Counted from the stretch's first letter, positions 27,801 to 37,480 are shown. The stretch: 64,000 nt of DNA from Betaproteobacteria bacterium (GCA_016868315.1 VGHE01000014.1:1-64000), one strand, 5' to 3'. Made by a program: numbers and translations. The notes: a model not told the origin generated them from the letters alone.

Positions 27801-28246
27801 AAATTGTTCCAGTACAGCGGCGCGACGATACCGCCACAGCCACAGAAAAAGCTCTCGTAGAAAACTTCCGTGGGTTTCTTGCCAATGTTTCAAAAGCACG
27901 AAGAATCCAAGACGAGCGCAGCCGTGCTCAGGCGCTCACACAAGCACTCGGCCAAACGGCTGTGTTCACCAGTCTCACAGCGGGTATTAAGGGGGACATT
28001 ATTGGTGTGGTGATCTCTCAGCTCCCCGAAGATAGTTATTACCTTTCGGTTAAGATTTCTTCGCCATTATTTAAGCAAAACATTTTTCCGACCGAGAAAC
28101 CTCTCGTGAACCGCAAAGGCCTCTTGAAATTCAAAGATGCACGCCTGCACGACTTCTCGCTCAATACTATTTCGGTGATTTACAACTTCTTCGACTCAGT
28201 CATACCTGTAGGCAGCATCGTGCCAAGTATTGACTACGGTTACTGA
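24803..28246 (+). CDS. Large secreted protein of unknown function, possible kinase-like core
   Basis: 1,147 residues starting at GTG with GGAGGG upstream. Signal peptide FLILIAFLAALSPWSTALAQ. The N-terminal 100 residues are helical. Around residues 370-420 the pattern VFMAWIANNDMKESGQNKVI followed by KLFFTNGDLGWSFGN resembles the catalytic and metal loops of HipA/Fam20-type atypical kinases (N-x-D-x-K-x-x-N and a later DLGxS). This is a motif-level guess only. The C-terminal 600 residues include many alternating hydrophobic strands (AGIILRVNRSIV, VVGWTLGANVVNVG, DILIDNSHYTELSARVTAAL) that could be beta-barrel or beta-sandwich. It is monocistronic and converges on a metallophosphoesterase gene. 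No homologue recognised. Confidence 0.78.
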   Translation: MVRFKFLILIAFLAALSPWSTALAQGVGPLFRSEIEATFFEGGKVSPQKIDRFRANVETTQNEIQKSLTDYYINVGQKSPEEAAKKAASTSLVSAYERLNKIIAKLKTAQGQAAYDLGAAALQLGYGVRSEGRWMDYEEIAGYAKGLFKRYQVKRRNNHQSEASNLWNAAQSRYYTQAELLALKAKGGDVSALNPMGDGSYWTNVEQSRQAMMGTFQRAAGLYQNVNFEFPMDGATVNFDEVKRSQSRPKFDVTWTVNGKKKKFKLKFLSETNSEVTAATLLSALGFNTDASQRINRVKVRFKDGEKAIFHRDLESYYAYWELQNAVLEDGRDAQGDYLILREALLEGRSEELTRVGAWSYTKTGHPETREVRALPVFMAWIANNDMKESGQNKVILNRNFPAEKLFFTNGDLGWSFGNFLFPESVGWFKWNVIKDIREDSVSFNYLTWHYTELFQHTTWDDARWMVRLIARLSRDQIRAAVLAGQWNPKVENVLIEKLVARRNQLVKTFELDKEFELLSVDGSVAPSDKETELGWQTDGGAVGGAPTQSNEKLLAMIEAMSRPVFEYLSPSLMSIQVGLMNSAVNRALKPITEIRLTGDDLAGLGLPFAAGIILRVNRSIVRNEQPRSMNERFLVHDQMVVGWTLGANVVNVGSSITYYRSFNLVYPVRSQSEGAYKAAYLPALLMPFAPGQFKLPNKHSLMFEDYVEGRGSLNVAGHTPVELNAGASLARVYLKRTLMSDRADKKVDILIDNSHYTELSARVTAALRAGFVGISFPFFDGSIKKGSLDRELWTIPTDSPESRFRARQALSLIATAMRTDSLPSIARRKEIDAEFLSRKWGFNLFNLVTSLDTRITSNFEERDSAAPGVVEKKFQIENVSEEYWKAPILDIQERDTVKSFFMGIKSESGELKDTILGLNIRQWDSATTSRELKDDSVVLAQKAAADPNFIIFSPEIHTNKDQWGAVVTLLDLLIYQDGVEKLLAISDEQWWAQFTRLTKIVPVQRRDDTATATEKALVENFRGFLANVSKARRIQDERSRAQALTQALGQTAVFTSLTAGIKGDIIGVVISQLPEDSYYLSVKISSPLFKQNIFPTEKPLVNRKGLLKFKDARLHDFSLNTISVIYNFFDSVIPVGSIVPSIDYGY

Positions 28247-28249
28247 GCC

Positions 28250-28269
28250 TTCCCCCCACATCAGGGGAA
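28250..28269. terminator. Small hairpin between convergent stops
   Basis: TTCCCC (28,250-28,255) and GGGGAA (28,264-28,269) flank an 8-nt loop between the two convergent genes. Short stem without a T-run, so weak support. Confidence 0.3.
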
Positions 28270-29343
28270 CGGAAAAATGGAATTGAAATCGAAACGCTTA
28301 AGCCAGATAGGCTTGCCTGTGCCATCGAGGCTCGGGAGGCCCCCAGGCAGTTCGCGCGGCGATAGAGTCTCTCCACTGTAGGGCGAAAGTGTTTGCAGCG
28401 AAAATCGACTCTCCATCACGCTCATGGATTCGTTGATATCCAGGAAACTGATGCTCTGCTGAGGACTCACTGCGTGCTCGCCCAACAGGCGGCGCGGGCC
28501 ATCTCCCACCGCTCCCAGGGCGATTTGCACTGTACCATGCACACGGCTCCACTCGGGGACGCGCCCGGGGAAGAAGGCATGGTGATGACCGCTCACATAG
28601 AAATCGACTTTGTTCCTGTCGAACAATTCGTAGAGTTCACGTGAATCTGCAAGAACTTCACCCGCGCGATCGCGCCCCCGGGCAACGGCAACCAGAGGCA
28701 AGTGACCAACCACAATGCGCGTTGAAATTGATGGGTGAGAAGCAATGGTACTGAGCTGATTCTCAAGCCAGACGCGTTTGCGGCGCACTTCAGTTGCGGA
28801 TGAACCATCGATGAATACCAGCGCTGTGGTACCAAACCGCACTGCGTAGAAAAACGGATACTCTTCCTGACTCAACCATTCCACAGCACCAGAAACAGAA
28901 CCCATCAAGCGCTTCATCCACACTTCGGCTGCGGCGTTGCGTTCGCGCTGATAAATATAGCCGCCACTGCTTCCACGCGCTGCTGAAGCATCGTGATTCC
29001 CGAGTGCGGTGAGCATGGGCACGCCCGCCAGGTCGAGGGGCATGAGAACTGCTCTTTGAAATTCATCCCACATCGAACGCAGGTGAGATTCCGTGAGAGA
29101 AGGGTCTTGCCCTGCGACCAAATCCCCCGCACCAATAACGAGTCCACAGTTAAGCTTTGTGAGCTGCGACACTCCGGCGTGCACTGAGGAAGGCATTGAA
29201 ATACTGCCATAGCTGCCATTGAAGTCGCTTATGAAACACAGGCGCGTGCTTGCAGGGTTCGTGCGTGAATTGGCAGATGCAACGGAAATCATCGCAGCAC
29301 TCGAAAGCAAAACGCTCAAAAAATTCTGGATTGCACGCTTCAT
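28261..29343 (-). CDS. Secreted calcineurin-like metallophosphoesterase
   Basis: 360 residues with a signal peptide (FLSVLLSSAAMISVASA). Metallophosphoesterase motifs in order: SDFNGSYG (the usual DxH is DxN here), GAGDLVAG, GNHDAS, VVGHLPLVA and GHHHAF. These coordinate a binuclear metal centre that hydrolyses phosphoesters. The Asn in place of His in the first motif may change metal affinity. Periplasmic or secreted location suggests phosphate scavenging, nucleotide hydrolysis or purple-acid-phosphatase-like activity. C-terminal 80 residues are a separate tail. Stands alone between convergent and divergent neighbours. Confidence 0.9.
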   Translation of the reverse strand: MKRAIQNFLSVLLSSAAMISVASANSRTNPASTRLCFISDFNGSYGSISMPSSVHAGVSQLTKLNCGLVIGAGDLVAGQDPSLTESHLRSMWDEFQRAVLMPLDLAGVPMLTALGNHDASAARGSSGGYIYQRERNAAAEVWMKRLMGSVSGAVEWLSQEEYPFFYAVRFGTTALVFIDGSSATEVRRKRVWLENQLSTIASHPSISTRIVVGHLPLVAVARGRDRAGEVLADSRELYELFDRNKVDFYVSGHHHAFFPGRVPEWSRVHGTVQIALGAVGDGPRRLLGEHAVSPQQSISFLDINESMSVMESRFSLQTLSPYSGETLSPRELPGGLPSLDGTGKPIWLKRFDFNSIFPFP

Positions 29344-29489
29344 GAAGAAAACCTCGGCTGCGGAAAACGGAAACCTTCCGAAGTGGAAAGGAGACAGGCC
29401 ACAGTCTCTTCGTTTTCGATGGAATTATCAAATGGGTGGGCTTGGCTCGAGAATAAGCTAAAATAACTCAATCATTTGAGATTAAAAAA

Positions 29490-31769
29490 TCAATCCTTCC
29501 AACACAGTGCAGCGGGAGTCACCGGACAGCGCGGAATTGTATACTTGGTCACAGCAGAGAGCTGACCCGAAGCATCCATAACGCGCAGGAAGAACTCAGC
29601 ATCACCTGTATTTCCCGCAGGGAAAGAAATATGCTCAGCCGTGAGGGTTGTTTCAACGGGAACAACTTCTTCGTTAACCAACTTTCGGCATGCGCTGAAC
29701 TCAGCAATGGGTTTTGCAGCGACGGGAGCTTCGGTAGCACCGATGGCGTATTTTACGAATTGGAGGCCAGGCTCGTAGTAGTTTTGATTTCGAGCCCAAG
29801 TTCTATCGAGCTCATCCCTGTAGAGAAATCCGCTAAACGACTTCAACTCGGCATTCACACCCAATTCACCGTTTGCATTCTCATATCCAGAAAAAGCCAA
29901 TTGATTGCAAATTTGCTCTTGGTTCTCAAAACTCTTGAAACGAAAATTTAGCTCACCTGCCTCAAAGTCAGCTTTGCTCAGCTCGCCAAGAGCAGTTGTT
30001 TCTCCTGTTTTTAAAAACTCGAGTTGGTCAAGCGGATGTGCTGTTCCAAGCAGCGGTCCAGAGGTGTCAATGACGACGGTCATCTCGTTCAGATTTCCCT
30101 GCGCCAACGTGCTTGAAAGCGCCTCACTTTCGTTGCCGTATTCATTTTTAATAAATATTTGCCAGGGCCGACGACCACCGTTCAAAGCGATTTGCTGGGC
30201 CACATCAACCAAACCTGCCTCCTCCGCCGTAAAGGTTGCGGTGTTATTCACGCAGGGTTTGAATCGTTTGCGAATACTCAAAGAGCTGATACCAAATCCA
30301 AGCTCCCAGCCTTCCTTGCACAGCGGAGAAGAAATGGTGAAAACTCCACCAGGGTTTCCGTTCACAACATTTTCAAAACCACCCGGGCTTTTGACACTCA
30401 CATTTTTCCAGTAATCAATTGAATCAGGAATTCCAGTTCCCGCCTCTTGAAATTCAGTGATGACCGCGGGTGTAGTTGAGTTGCTTAAGGTCTTAAGAGA
30501 CATCAAATTATCCCGCGATGGCAATGAAATACTTCTTTTCCCAAACACCACCAAATCTGGAAACTGCTCTGGATTCAGCTGAGCACCATCCAGCGCGCCT
30601 GGGAGTCGAGTCACTTTAATTACAAAGCGACCCTCAAAATCCTTGGGAATCGCCAAATCAAATTCACCCTGATACTGGCTCACCTCACGCACTTCACTGA
30701 GTGGCTCTGCCTTTGGCTCATAATTCAAATTCGTTTCGTAAATGCCAACCCGCACACCACGGTATTTAAAAGTTGTGGAATCAAGACGCAGGAATACGCT
30801 TGTGTCTTTGGTGTGCACCACCGAACGATTCACACCCTCATCAGCAACATTGAAATATTTAAGTCCCGTAGGGAAGCTCGGCACAAGGGAATTCTTTGCC
30901 TCGGAGTCTTTGCTACAGGTTCGCATTGTCAACACAGGACTCTTCGACTCAGTGAGCGAAAAGCGGTTCGAGGGTGCAGAGAGAAAGTGGCAATAGCCCT
31001 CGGCCCGGGCAAGAATCTGGTAGGGTGCAAGTTCCGAGGCATCGATAGGACCAATATATGCAATGCCATTGGCATCGGTTTTAGTGAAAACGGGGCGCAG
31101 CATTTGCTCGTGCCACAGAGGCACCTCACCATAGGCCGATGCAATTTTTCCATCGGACACGGCAGCCACGCTGACACCACTGATGGGCGCACCAGACTCA
31201 TTCACAACACTGAGTTTAACAAAACCTGCTTTGCCCAACTCTAAACCCGCACCCAGCCCAAGCTCATCGTTGCCTGAATAGAGATTACGGCGCGTGAGAG
31301 GCACTGCAATCTGCAGATAAGGCACAATTTGGAATCTTTCTTCGGAAAGTTTCTTTGGGCGCACTTCGAGCCGCACATACTTTTCAACTTTGCTCACCAC
31401 ACCTGCGTCGCCCAATCCAAGCATAGGAAGACTCTTGCCCATGCTGAGAATCTGCTCGATCAGGGTTGCAGTTTGCGTTTTGTAGAAAACGTCATCGGTG
31501 AGGTTCAAACTAAATTTGTTGGTCGCAGGGTCGAAGGTCAGCGACTCGGGAGTCTTCCGGAAGCCCGTTGGTTCAATAATAGAGAATGAAACATTGTTGG
31601 GGTCGAAACCGTTCTTGGTCACAAGACTTCCAGCAACAGATCGCGTTTCGTCAATTAAATAAACGCGCTTCTGCTTTCCCGAACCGCACGCAACGGCAAG
31701 AGCCAGGGAGGCCACAAAAGCTCCCCAGCTTATCCATTTTCCCGCGCTTTCTCGTAACCAGAGTCCCAT
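29490..31769 (-). CDS. Large lipoprotein with carboxypeptidase-regulatory-like beta domains
   Basis: About 759 residues from the ATG at 31,769, which has AAGGAAGG at proper spacing; an in-frame GTG 18 bp upstream is less likely. Signal peptide WGAFVASLALAVAC with lipobox AVA-C. The chain is beta-rich. A segment near residues 190-290 (VVNESGAPISGVSVAAVSDG, then TKTDANGIAYIGPIDAS) resembles carboxypeptidase-regulatory or Big-type folds. The remainder holds several Ig-like stretches (IDTSGPLLG, FFLRVMDASGQLSAVTKY). Ends in Cys-containing RCPVTPAALCWKD. Lies 24 bp downstream of the giant coiled-coil lipoprotein gene, so the two are almost certainly co-transcribed and may act together at the cell surface. 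Confidence 0.82.
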   Translation of the reverse strand: MGLWLRESAGKWISWGAFVASLALAVACGSGKQKRVYLIDETRSVAGSLVTKNGFDPNNVSFSIIEPTGFRKTPESLTFDPATNKFSLNLTDDVFYKTQTATLIEQILSMGKSLPMLGLGDAGVVSKVEKYVRLEVRPKKLSEERFQIVPYLQIAVPLTRRNLYSGNDELGLGAGLELGKAGFVKLSVVNESGAPISGVSVAAVSDGKIASAYGEVPLWHEQMLRPVFTKTDANGIAYIGPIDASELAPYQILARAEGYCHFLSAPSNRFSLTESKSPVLTMRTCSKDSEAKNSLVPSFPTGLKYFNVADEGVNRSVVHTKDTSVFLRLDSTTFKYRGVRVGIYETNLNYEPKAEPLSEVREVSQYQGEFDLAIPKDFEGRFVIKVTRLPGALDGAQLNPEQFPDLVVFGKRSISLPSRDNLMSLKTLSNSTTPAVITEFQEAGTGIPDSIDYWKNVSVKSPGGFENVVNGNPGGVFTISSPLCKEGWELGFGISSLSIRKRFKPCVNNTATFTAEEAGLVDVAQQIALNGGRRPWQIFIKNEYGNESEALSSTLAQGNLNEMTVVIDTSGPLLGTAHPLDQLEFLKTGETTALGELSKADFEAGELNFRFKSFENQEQICNQLAFSGYENANGELGVNAELKSFSGFLYRDELDRTWARNQNYYEPGLQFVKYAIGATEAPVAAKPIAEFSACRKLVNEEVVPVETTLTAEHISFPAGNTGDAEFFLRVMDASGQLSAVTKYTIPRCPVTPAALCWKD

Positions 31770-31793
31770 CCTTGGACCTTCCTTCACATCGTC

Positions 31794-34700
31794 TTACTTC
31801 TTCTGCGACACCATGAATGCCGTGCTGAAGTAAACGTCATAGCTATTGCAACCCGAGCTTCCGCACTGCGCTGGACCCCAGAACTTCGCCGTGGTGCGCA
31901 TTTCGTTGCCGTTTTCGAAGCGCTCAGCATCTTTCAAGCGCGTGTGCTTGAGGGCAATGCGGGTCACTTCAGACTGCGCCAAAGACACAACTTCGTCTGA
32001 GTTGGTCTTGCCATCGTGGTTGCGGTCGAACCAAACCACAAGCTTGCTGTAGATGGCATCCTTGCTGTCGATGAAGCCGTCTTTATTTGAGTCGTATTGA
32101 GCGAGTGCGGCATAGCCATCTTTGGCCTTCTTGCCGGTCTTGTTCACAATGGTCGCTTCACCGAACAACTCTTTACCACTGTCGATAGAACCGTTGCCGT
32201 CGAGGTCAAGAGCGAGCAGACCCACATCACGGTAGCCCGCGAGCCAACCGGTGCGTTCTGGGCGACCGTCGCCGTTGAGGTCAAAACGCACCTTGCTCGC
32301 TTCAACCGAGCTGAATTGAGGACGACCCACGGTCATGAAATCGAGCACAATTGGTGAGTAAAGCTGCACGGTGTAATCTGCACTCACACTGCCTTGGCCA
32401 TCAGAGCCGAAAGCTGTAAAGCGGACACGTTCGCCATGCCAGCTGAGTGAGCGCTGCATGTAGGGATCCATGATGTTTGGAATGCGCACATCAAAGACAC
32501 CCTCGTTCGGCTGACCCACAATTTTAGAACTCACGTTGCTTGTGCCGCTCATGACGCTTGACGTACCGGCCTGATAACGGAAAGTCGCGTTACAGGAGGC
32601 GGGGCCATTGCTCCCGCAGTGGTGTGACCAAACCTGCATGCGCTGTGCCGCACCAAACACGCGGAACCAAATTGTTTGCGCCGCGCTCGACCAACGGTTC
32701 CAGGAAAGACCGCGGAAGTTCACCCAGCACTGGCCGCCTTGGGTCCAGAACTTCACACCTGCACCACGCTTGATTGTGCTACCCGTGCAGGTGTTTGATC
32801 CGTTGGCGAGTGCTGGCGATGCGAAGAAGTGCTGAATCTCAAGAATCTTCGGCTTGACGAGGCCGATTTCCTTCGGACTGTAACCAATCAGCTGTCCTGC
32901 TTCCTTGGTTGCAGCCACCAGATCTGGGTGACCTGCGCGAATCGCGAGGCTCATGACCACATCGAGAGCCTTGCTCAGCGAAGCATTCAGGTTATCGACT
33001 TTACCCTTCAGTGCATCCACATCTTTGGCGGTCTTGTCGAACGACGCGAGTTTGCCTTCAAGACTCGCGATGCGATTGTTCATTGCTTTTTCACGTTTCT
33101 CCGCCGCAGCAATGACAGCAGCATCCTCCTTGTTCTCCTCTTTCAGAGCCTGAACAAACTGCTTCTGAACTGCAACCATTTTGTCGAATTCTTCTTGGCG
33201 CGCAATAGCATCGTAAGTGGAATCGGCACCATCGGAGATTGTATTGGCCATCTTGCCAAGTAGATCCACGGCAACGTATTCGGGCTTGGTCTGGCCGAAG
33301 ATCGCAACAGGGTTGGGCACCTTACCAAAGGCCACGGCAATCTTCTTTTGACCGCGAGCAATGCGGTTTGCGACGCGCTGCTCGAGCCTGTCAGCACCAG
33401 CCTTCAAGTCGCCAGCAGCCTTTACGAACTCTGCAACGCGCGCCTGGAACTGGGCACTCGATGCAATTCTATCGCGGTGCGTTTTGAACTCGGGACTGTT
33501 GAGAACGTTATTTGCCCAGGCTTTGATTTGACTCATGCACTTAGGATCATCTGAGCCACCTTCAAGGTTTCTGAGTGCCTCGAGCATGATGTAGTGGTGC
33601 AAGCTGTCACCATCGGAAAGTTTACCGTTCTTCAGATAAAGTGCATCCACTGCAGAGCCACGCGAACCGGAAATCAGCCCAGCAATGAATTCATCAGCAA
33701 GGAAGTCAAACGAGTCACGGCCGAAAGCGTTGGCGAAAGTTGCCTCTGCGTTACCACCGCATTGGGTCATAATAGGAACGAAGGACTTGTCGTAGAATTC
33801 AATGCGCTCGCCGCCATCAGAACGCTGCTTGGGTTGCAGTGCTGCGAGGAACGCTTTGCGCACCTCCCCGAAGGTTTCAAGAGTGCTCACCAGTGGTCCC
33901 TTGCCCACCACCACAGGCTTACCGTTTTTGAAATCCTTTTTGGTTAACATCAAAGACTGATCTTCAGCTACAAGCTGAGCAAATTCTTCGAGGTCAGAAT
34001 CCCACTCAAGCTTGAAGAGGTCTACGTAGTGGTTAGTCAGTTTTGCTTCCAGAGCCTTTTGAGCTGAGCGCAACTTGGCCATATCGGTTGCGGTCTTTTT
34101 GAAGTTTGCACGAACTTCGTCGCCGAGATTCTCGACCATCTCTTCAGCCTGAGCAGCGACCTCAGCAATACGCTTGTTGAAGTCCTCCTTCATCTTATCA
34201 ACAGACTCATTGAGCTTCGCAATCTGGTCGCCTTGCAGCTTAAATTTCTTCGCCACATGAGCTTCGTGCGCATTGAGCTGCGCCTTCACGCCATTAATGG
34301 TTGTTTCCTGGCGCTTCAGGTCGGCCTTCACGAGCTTGATTTCCTCGGCATTTGCCTCGCCCAGCTTCAGTGCCTGGTTGGCAACCTTGGCAACGTCCTT
34401 GATTTCATCTTTGAGCGAAGCGAGCTCTCTGGTCATGCGGTCTTTGAGCGCCTGCTCTTGCTTCACGACCTCAGCGAATTTGGCTTGAACAGCCTCATGC
34501 TCGGCCTTCACAGCTGCATTGGTTTTATCGATGGAACCTTCAAGCTGAACGAGCTTATCGCTGAGTTCCTTCTTAACGTTCTGGCTCATGCTTTCAAAGT
34601 TGGCAGCCTGCTGCTTCACTGACATCATGATGTCGGCATTGACTTTATCTTGCAGAGTCTTCTGATCCGAGAGCGCTGCATAGAGCGCATCGTCTTGCTT

Positions 34701-37253
34701 CTTCATGTCTGTTTTGACATTGGCAATTTCAGAGGACATTTTCGCGCTTAAGGAAGCCAGCTGGGATTGGTAATCGGTGATGGCAGATCCAAGTTTATTC
34801 TTAATCCCGTCTACATTGGCTTCAACGGAACCAATGCGCTTGCTGAGTGCATCTTTGGCATCAGCAACTTCTTTTGAAATGAGTGCCTTCATTTCTGCGT
34901 TTGCACGGGTCATGTCAGCATTCATCACCTTGGTGATGAACTCAAGACCTTCCACGCGGAGCTGAAGCGCCTCGAGCTCACCTTTAGTTGCATAGTTCTT
35001 GGCAACGTGCGCCTTGAATTCCTCTTGGGCCTGGTTAACAGCCTCAACACGTGCGGCAACTTTTTGCGTTTCTAGTGCGGCTTCCTCGAGTTTTGTTTCG
35101 ATCTTCGCCACAGCAGCGCCAATCTGCGCTTCTGTCTTTTTGCGCTCCTCAGAAAGTGCGTCTTTCAAGTTGCTTACAGTAACAAATGTATCATCTTCAA
35201 GCTTTGTGAGAGCTCCATTAAGTGCTTTTATTTGGTCTTGCAAAACTGCTTTTTCTGCCTCGCTCTTTCCAGCCAGAGCAGCGACCTTCGCCTGCATCTC
35301 GGTTTCCAGCTTTGCACGGGCCTGATCCTGTGCACTCTTCAGAGTGCTCATGTCGTTGCCCAGTTTGAGCAGCTCAGCAGCACGCGCCTGACGCTCCGCC
35401 TGCAATGCATCGAGCATCGCTTGTCTTTCGGCAGCTGCTGCAGCATCCTGGGCCGCATTGGCAGCCGCTTGTTGATCCTTGAGAGCTTGAAGTTGAGTAT
35501 TGTATCCGGCTTCAGAGGCCAGCATGGCTGCCTGTTGCTCTGCAAGCATTTTTGAGAGTGCCGAAGCAGTTTCCTGATTGCGGAGAACCTCGGCTTGGTG
35601 CTTGTTGAGGAGCTCCTGAACGGAAGCATCCACAGTAGATTTTAGCGCATCCATATCGGACTTGAGCTTGGCATTCTGTTCCTGCATCTTTGTTTCAAAA
35701 TTCTTTTCTGCGGCAGCGAGGCCAAGCTTCAAACCCTCCATTTCAAGTCGCTGAGCTGCCACTTCCTTCTGCAGATCTGCACTCAACTGCTTCTCCGCAG
35801 CAATCAGTTTTTCTGAGAATTCAGAGCTCAAACCCGAGAGTCCGTTTGAAATTTTTTCACTGAGTTCGGCGCGTGTCGCTGAAAGTGCTGAATTTAGATC
35901 CGCAACCTTCGAAATCATTTCGCCGCGCACATTCTCAATGCTGCTGAGCATCCTCTTCTCAAGATCTTCTCTGTCCTTGCGTCCCTCTGCCGCCACACTG
36001 GCAATTTTGTTGGTCAAGCCCAAAAGTGAAATACGCGTATCTGCGTCTTGCTTGGCGAGCTTGTCCATGAGCTGTTTCTGGACTGCTTCCACATTCGAAG
36101 CCGATGCCTGCTCGACCTGGGAAATGAGTGAGCGCAATTCTGCTTGAGTTTTTGAATCTGTTTTCTTGATGAGCGCTTCTGTTTCACCCTTAAGAGCCGA
36201 AATTGCCTCCTGTCGAGCTTTGACTTCCGCCTCAAGCCGACTGTCGAGCGATGTAATCTTCCTATCTGACTCTGCCTGCTTCGCAGCGAGAGCGGCATTT
36301 TCTCGGCTCAGCTGATCGTTCATATCGGCCATCTTGCCTTCAAGCAGCTTCACATTCGCTTCCATGGCCAAGCGTTGAGACACACTGGCCGTGTTGAGCT
36401 GCTCCTTAAAATCTTTCCTGGCCTGGGTGAGCTGCTGACTTACGCCGCTGATCTGCGACTCCAGAGATTTCCGCGCTTCGTCGAGATCGGCCACTGTTTT
36501 ATCCAAACGAGCCTTCTCAGCTGCAGCTGCCTTTTCTACCAAGGAGATTCGCGCACTGATTTCTTCTTTCTCTTTTTTCAGCGCTTCCTGCTGCTCAGCT
36601 GCGCTCTCTGCAATTCTCCTTACAAGATCCGCCTCTTTCGCTTTTAGATCTGAACTTACCGAGCTAATTGCACTCTCAAGTGACTTCTTCTGATCATCTA
36701 ATTTCTGTTGGAAGCTTTGCTCAACAGCATCAAATTTCTTTGTTACTTTTGTTTCAAGTGCAGCCTGCTCACTGCGAACCTTTGCAAACTCTTCCGTGCG
36801 AGCCTTTGCCTCTGCTTCAATCTGTGCCGCAAGTTCTTTGTCGACTTTCCGCAGCTCTTCGAAATTGCTTGTCATCTCACCACGCAGAGCCGCGTCGCGT
36901 TTGTCGACCTCAGCAAATTTCGCATTGACCTGGTCTCTAAATGCCCGCAATTCAAGTTCGAGTGCATCGATACGATCGCTGAGGAGCTTGTCGGCAGCAA
37001 TGCGCTCTTCGCGTTCCTTGTCGATGAGTCCGCGCAACAGGCGCTCTGTTGCTTCCGCGTTTCGTTTCGTGAGAGAGTCAGCCACACCACCGTTTTGTGC
37101 CTTAAGGCGGGTGCTCGCCTTAGCTGCCAAGTCGAGCAACTGTTGATCGTTGCTACCCGCCGTGCGACCGCAAGCTCCCACTGTTGCAAGCAACGTGACC
37201 GTTGAAAAAGCCATAAGAGCCATTTGGACGTTGTTCTTGTACGATCTCTTCAT
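31794..37253 (-). CDS. Giant coiled-coil lipoprotein with EF-hand-like C-terminus
   Basis: 1,819 residues from the ATG at 37,253 (GGGGAG upstream); the frame extends 26 codons further without a ribosome site. Lipobox ATVGA-C28. Residues about 40-1,070 are almost unbroken heptad-like Ala/Glu/Lys/Leu coiled coil, long enough for a stalk of roughly 150 nm if continuous. A globular part (about 1,075-1,340, with CGGNAEATFANAFGRDSFDF) and a second short coil (to about 1,440) follow. The C-terminus is a Cys-rich beta domain (TCTGSTIKRGAGVKFWTQGG) and four calcium-type loops: DLNGDGRPE, DLDGNGSIDSGKELFG, DSNKDGFIDSKD and DRNHDGKTNSDE. Inferred role: long Ca-binding surface or periplasmic spacer. First gene of a two-gene operon. 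Confidence 0.85.
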   Translation of the reverse strand: MKRSYKNNVQMALMAFSTVTLLATVGACGRTAGSNDQQLLDLAAKASTRLKAQNGGVADSLTKRNAEATERLLRGLIDKEREERIAADKLLSDRIDALELELRAFRDQVNAKFAEVDKRDAALRGEMTSNFEELRKVDKELAAQIEAEAKARTEEFAKVRSEQAALETKVTKKFDAVEQSFQQKLDDQKKSLESAISSVSSDLKAKEADLVRRIAESAAEQQEALKKEKEEISARISLVEKAAAAEKARLDKTVADLDEARKSLESQISGVSQQLTQARKDFKEQLNTASVSQRLAMEANVKLLEGKMADMNDQLSRENAALAAKQAESDRKITSLDSRLEAEVKARQEAISALKGETEALIKKTDSKTQAELRSLISQVEQASASNVEAVQKQLMDKLAKQDADTRISLLGLTNKIASVAAEGRKDREDLEKRMLSSIENVRGEMISKVADLNSALSATRAELSEKISNGLSGLSSEFSEKLIAAEKQLSADLQKEVAAQRLEMEGLKLGLAAAEKNFETKMQEQNAKLKSDMDALKSTVDASVQELLNKHQAEVLRNQETASALSKMLAEQQAAMLASEAGYNTQLQALKDQQAAANAAQDAAAAAERQAMLDALQAERQARAAELLKLGNDMSTLKSAQDQARAKLETEMQAKVAALAGKSEAEKAVLQDQIKALNGALTKLEDDTFVTVSNLKDALSEERKKTEAQIGAAVAKIETKLEEAALETQKVAARVEAVNQAQEEFKAHVAKNYATKGELEALQLRVEGLEFITKVMNADMTRANAEMKALISKEVADAKDALSKRIGSVEANVDGIKNKLGSAITDYQSQLASLSAKMSSEIANVKTDMKKQDDALYAALSDQKTLQDKVNADIMMSVKQQAANFESMSQNVKKELSDKLVQLEGSIDKTNAAVKAEHEAVQAKFAEVVKQEQALKDRMTRELASLKDEIKDVAKVANQALKLGEANAEEIKLVKADLKRQETTINGVKAQLNAHEAHVAKKFKLQGDQIAKLNESVDKMKEDFNKRIAEVAAQAEEMVENLGDEVRANFKKTATDMAKLRSAQKALEAKLTNHYVDLFKLEWDSDLEEFAQLVAEDQSLMLTKKDFKNGKPVVVGKGPLVSTLETFGEVRKAFLAALQPKQRSDGGERIEFYDKSFVPIMTQCGGNAEATFANAFGRDSFDFLADEFIAGLISGSRGSAVDALYLKNGKLSDGDSLHHYIMLEALRNLEGGSDDPKCMSQIKAWANNVLNSPEFKTHRDRIASSAQFQARVAEFVKAAGDLKAGADRLEQRVANRIARGQKKIAVAFGKVPNPVAIFGQTKPEYVAVDLLGKMANTISDGADSTYDAIARQEEFDKMVAVQKQFVQALKEENKEDAAVIAAAEKREKAMNNRIASLEGKLASFDKTAKDVDALKGKVDNLNASLSKALDVVMSLAIRAGHPDLVAATKEAGQLIGYSPKEIGLVKPKILEIQHFFASPALANGSNTCTGSTIKRGAGVKFWTQGGQCWVNFRGLSWNRWSSAAQTIWFRVFGAAQRMQVWSHHCGSNGPASCNATFRYQAGTSSVMSGTSNVSSKIVGQPNEGVFDVRIPNIMDPYMQRSLSWHGERVRFTAFGSDGQGSVSADYTVQLYSPIVLDFMTVGRPQFSSVEASKVRFDLNGDGRPERTGWLAGYRDVGLLALDLDGNGSIDSGKELFGEATIVNKTGKKAKDGYAALAQYDSNKDGFIDSKDAIYSKLVVWFDRNHDGKTNSDEVVSLAQSEVTRIALKHTRLKDAERFENGNEMRTTAKFWGPAQCGSSGCNSYDVYFSTAFMVSQKK

Positions 37254-37480
37254 AGCCGGACTCCCCTGAATAAGAACGCGGCAAAGTTTGCACCTAGACT
37301 TCCAGACCACTGAGTCGGCAATTTTTTTCAAAGCTTGATACGATCAAACAAGATCCTGAAGTAACTGAATTTTTACTGAGTCTCTTGAGTCCTTTTTCGA
37401 GTCCTGGAAAAGCGCGACTCGCACATGAAAAGTATTTAGATTCGGCATGTTAGGTTAAGCGAGGGCGATGGGATAATTTC

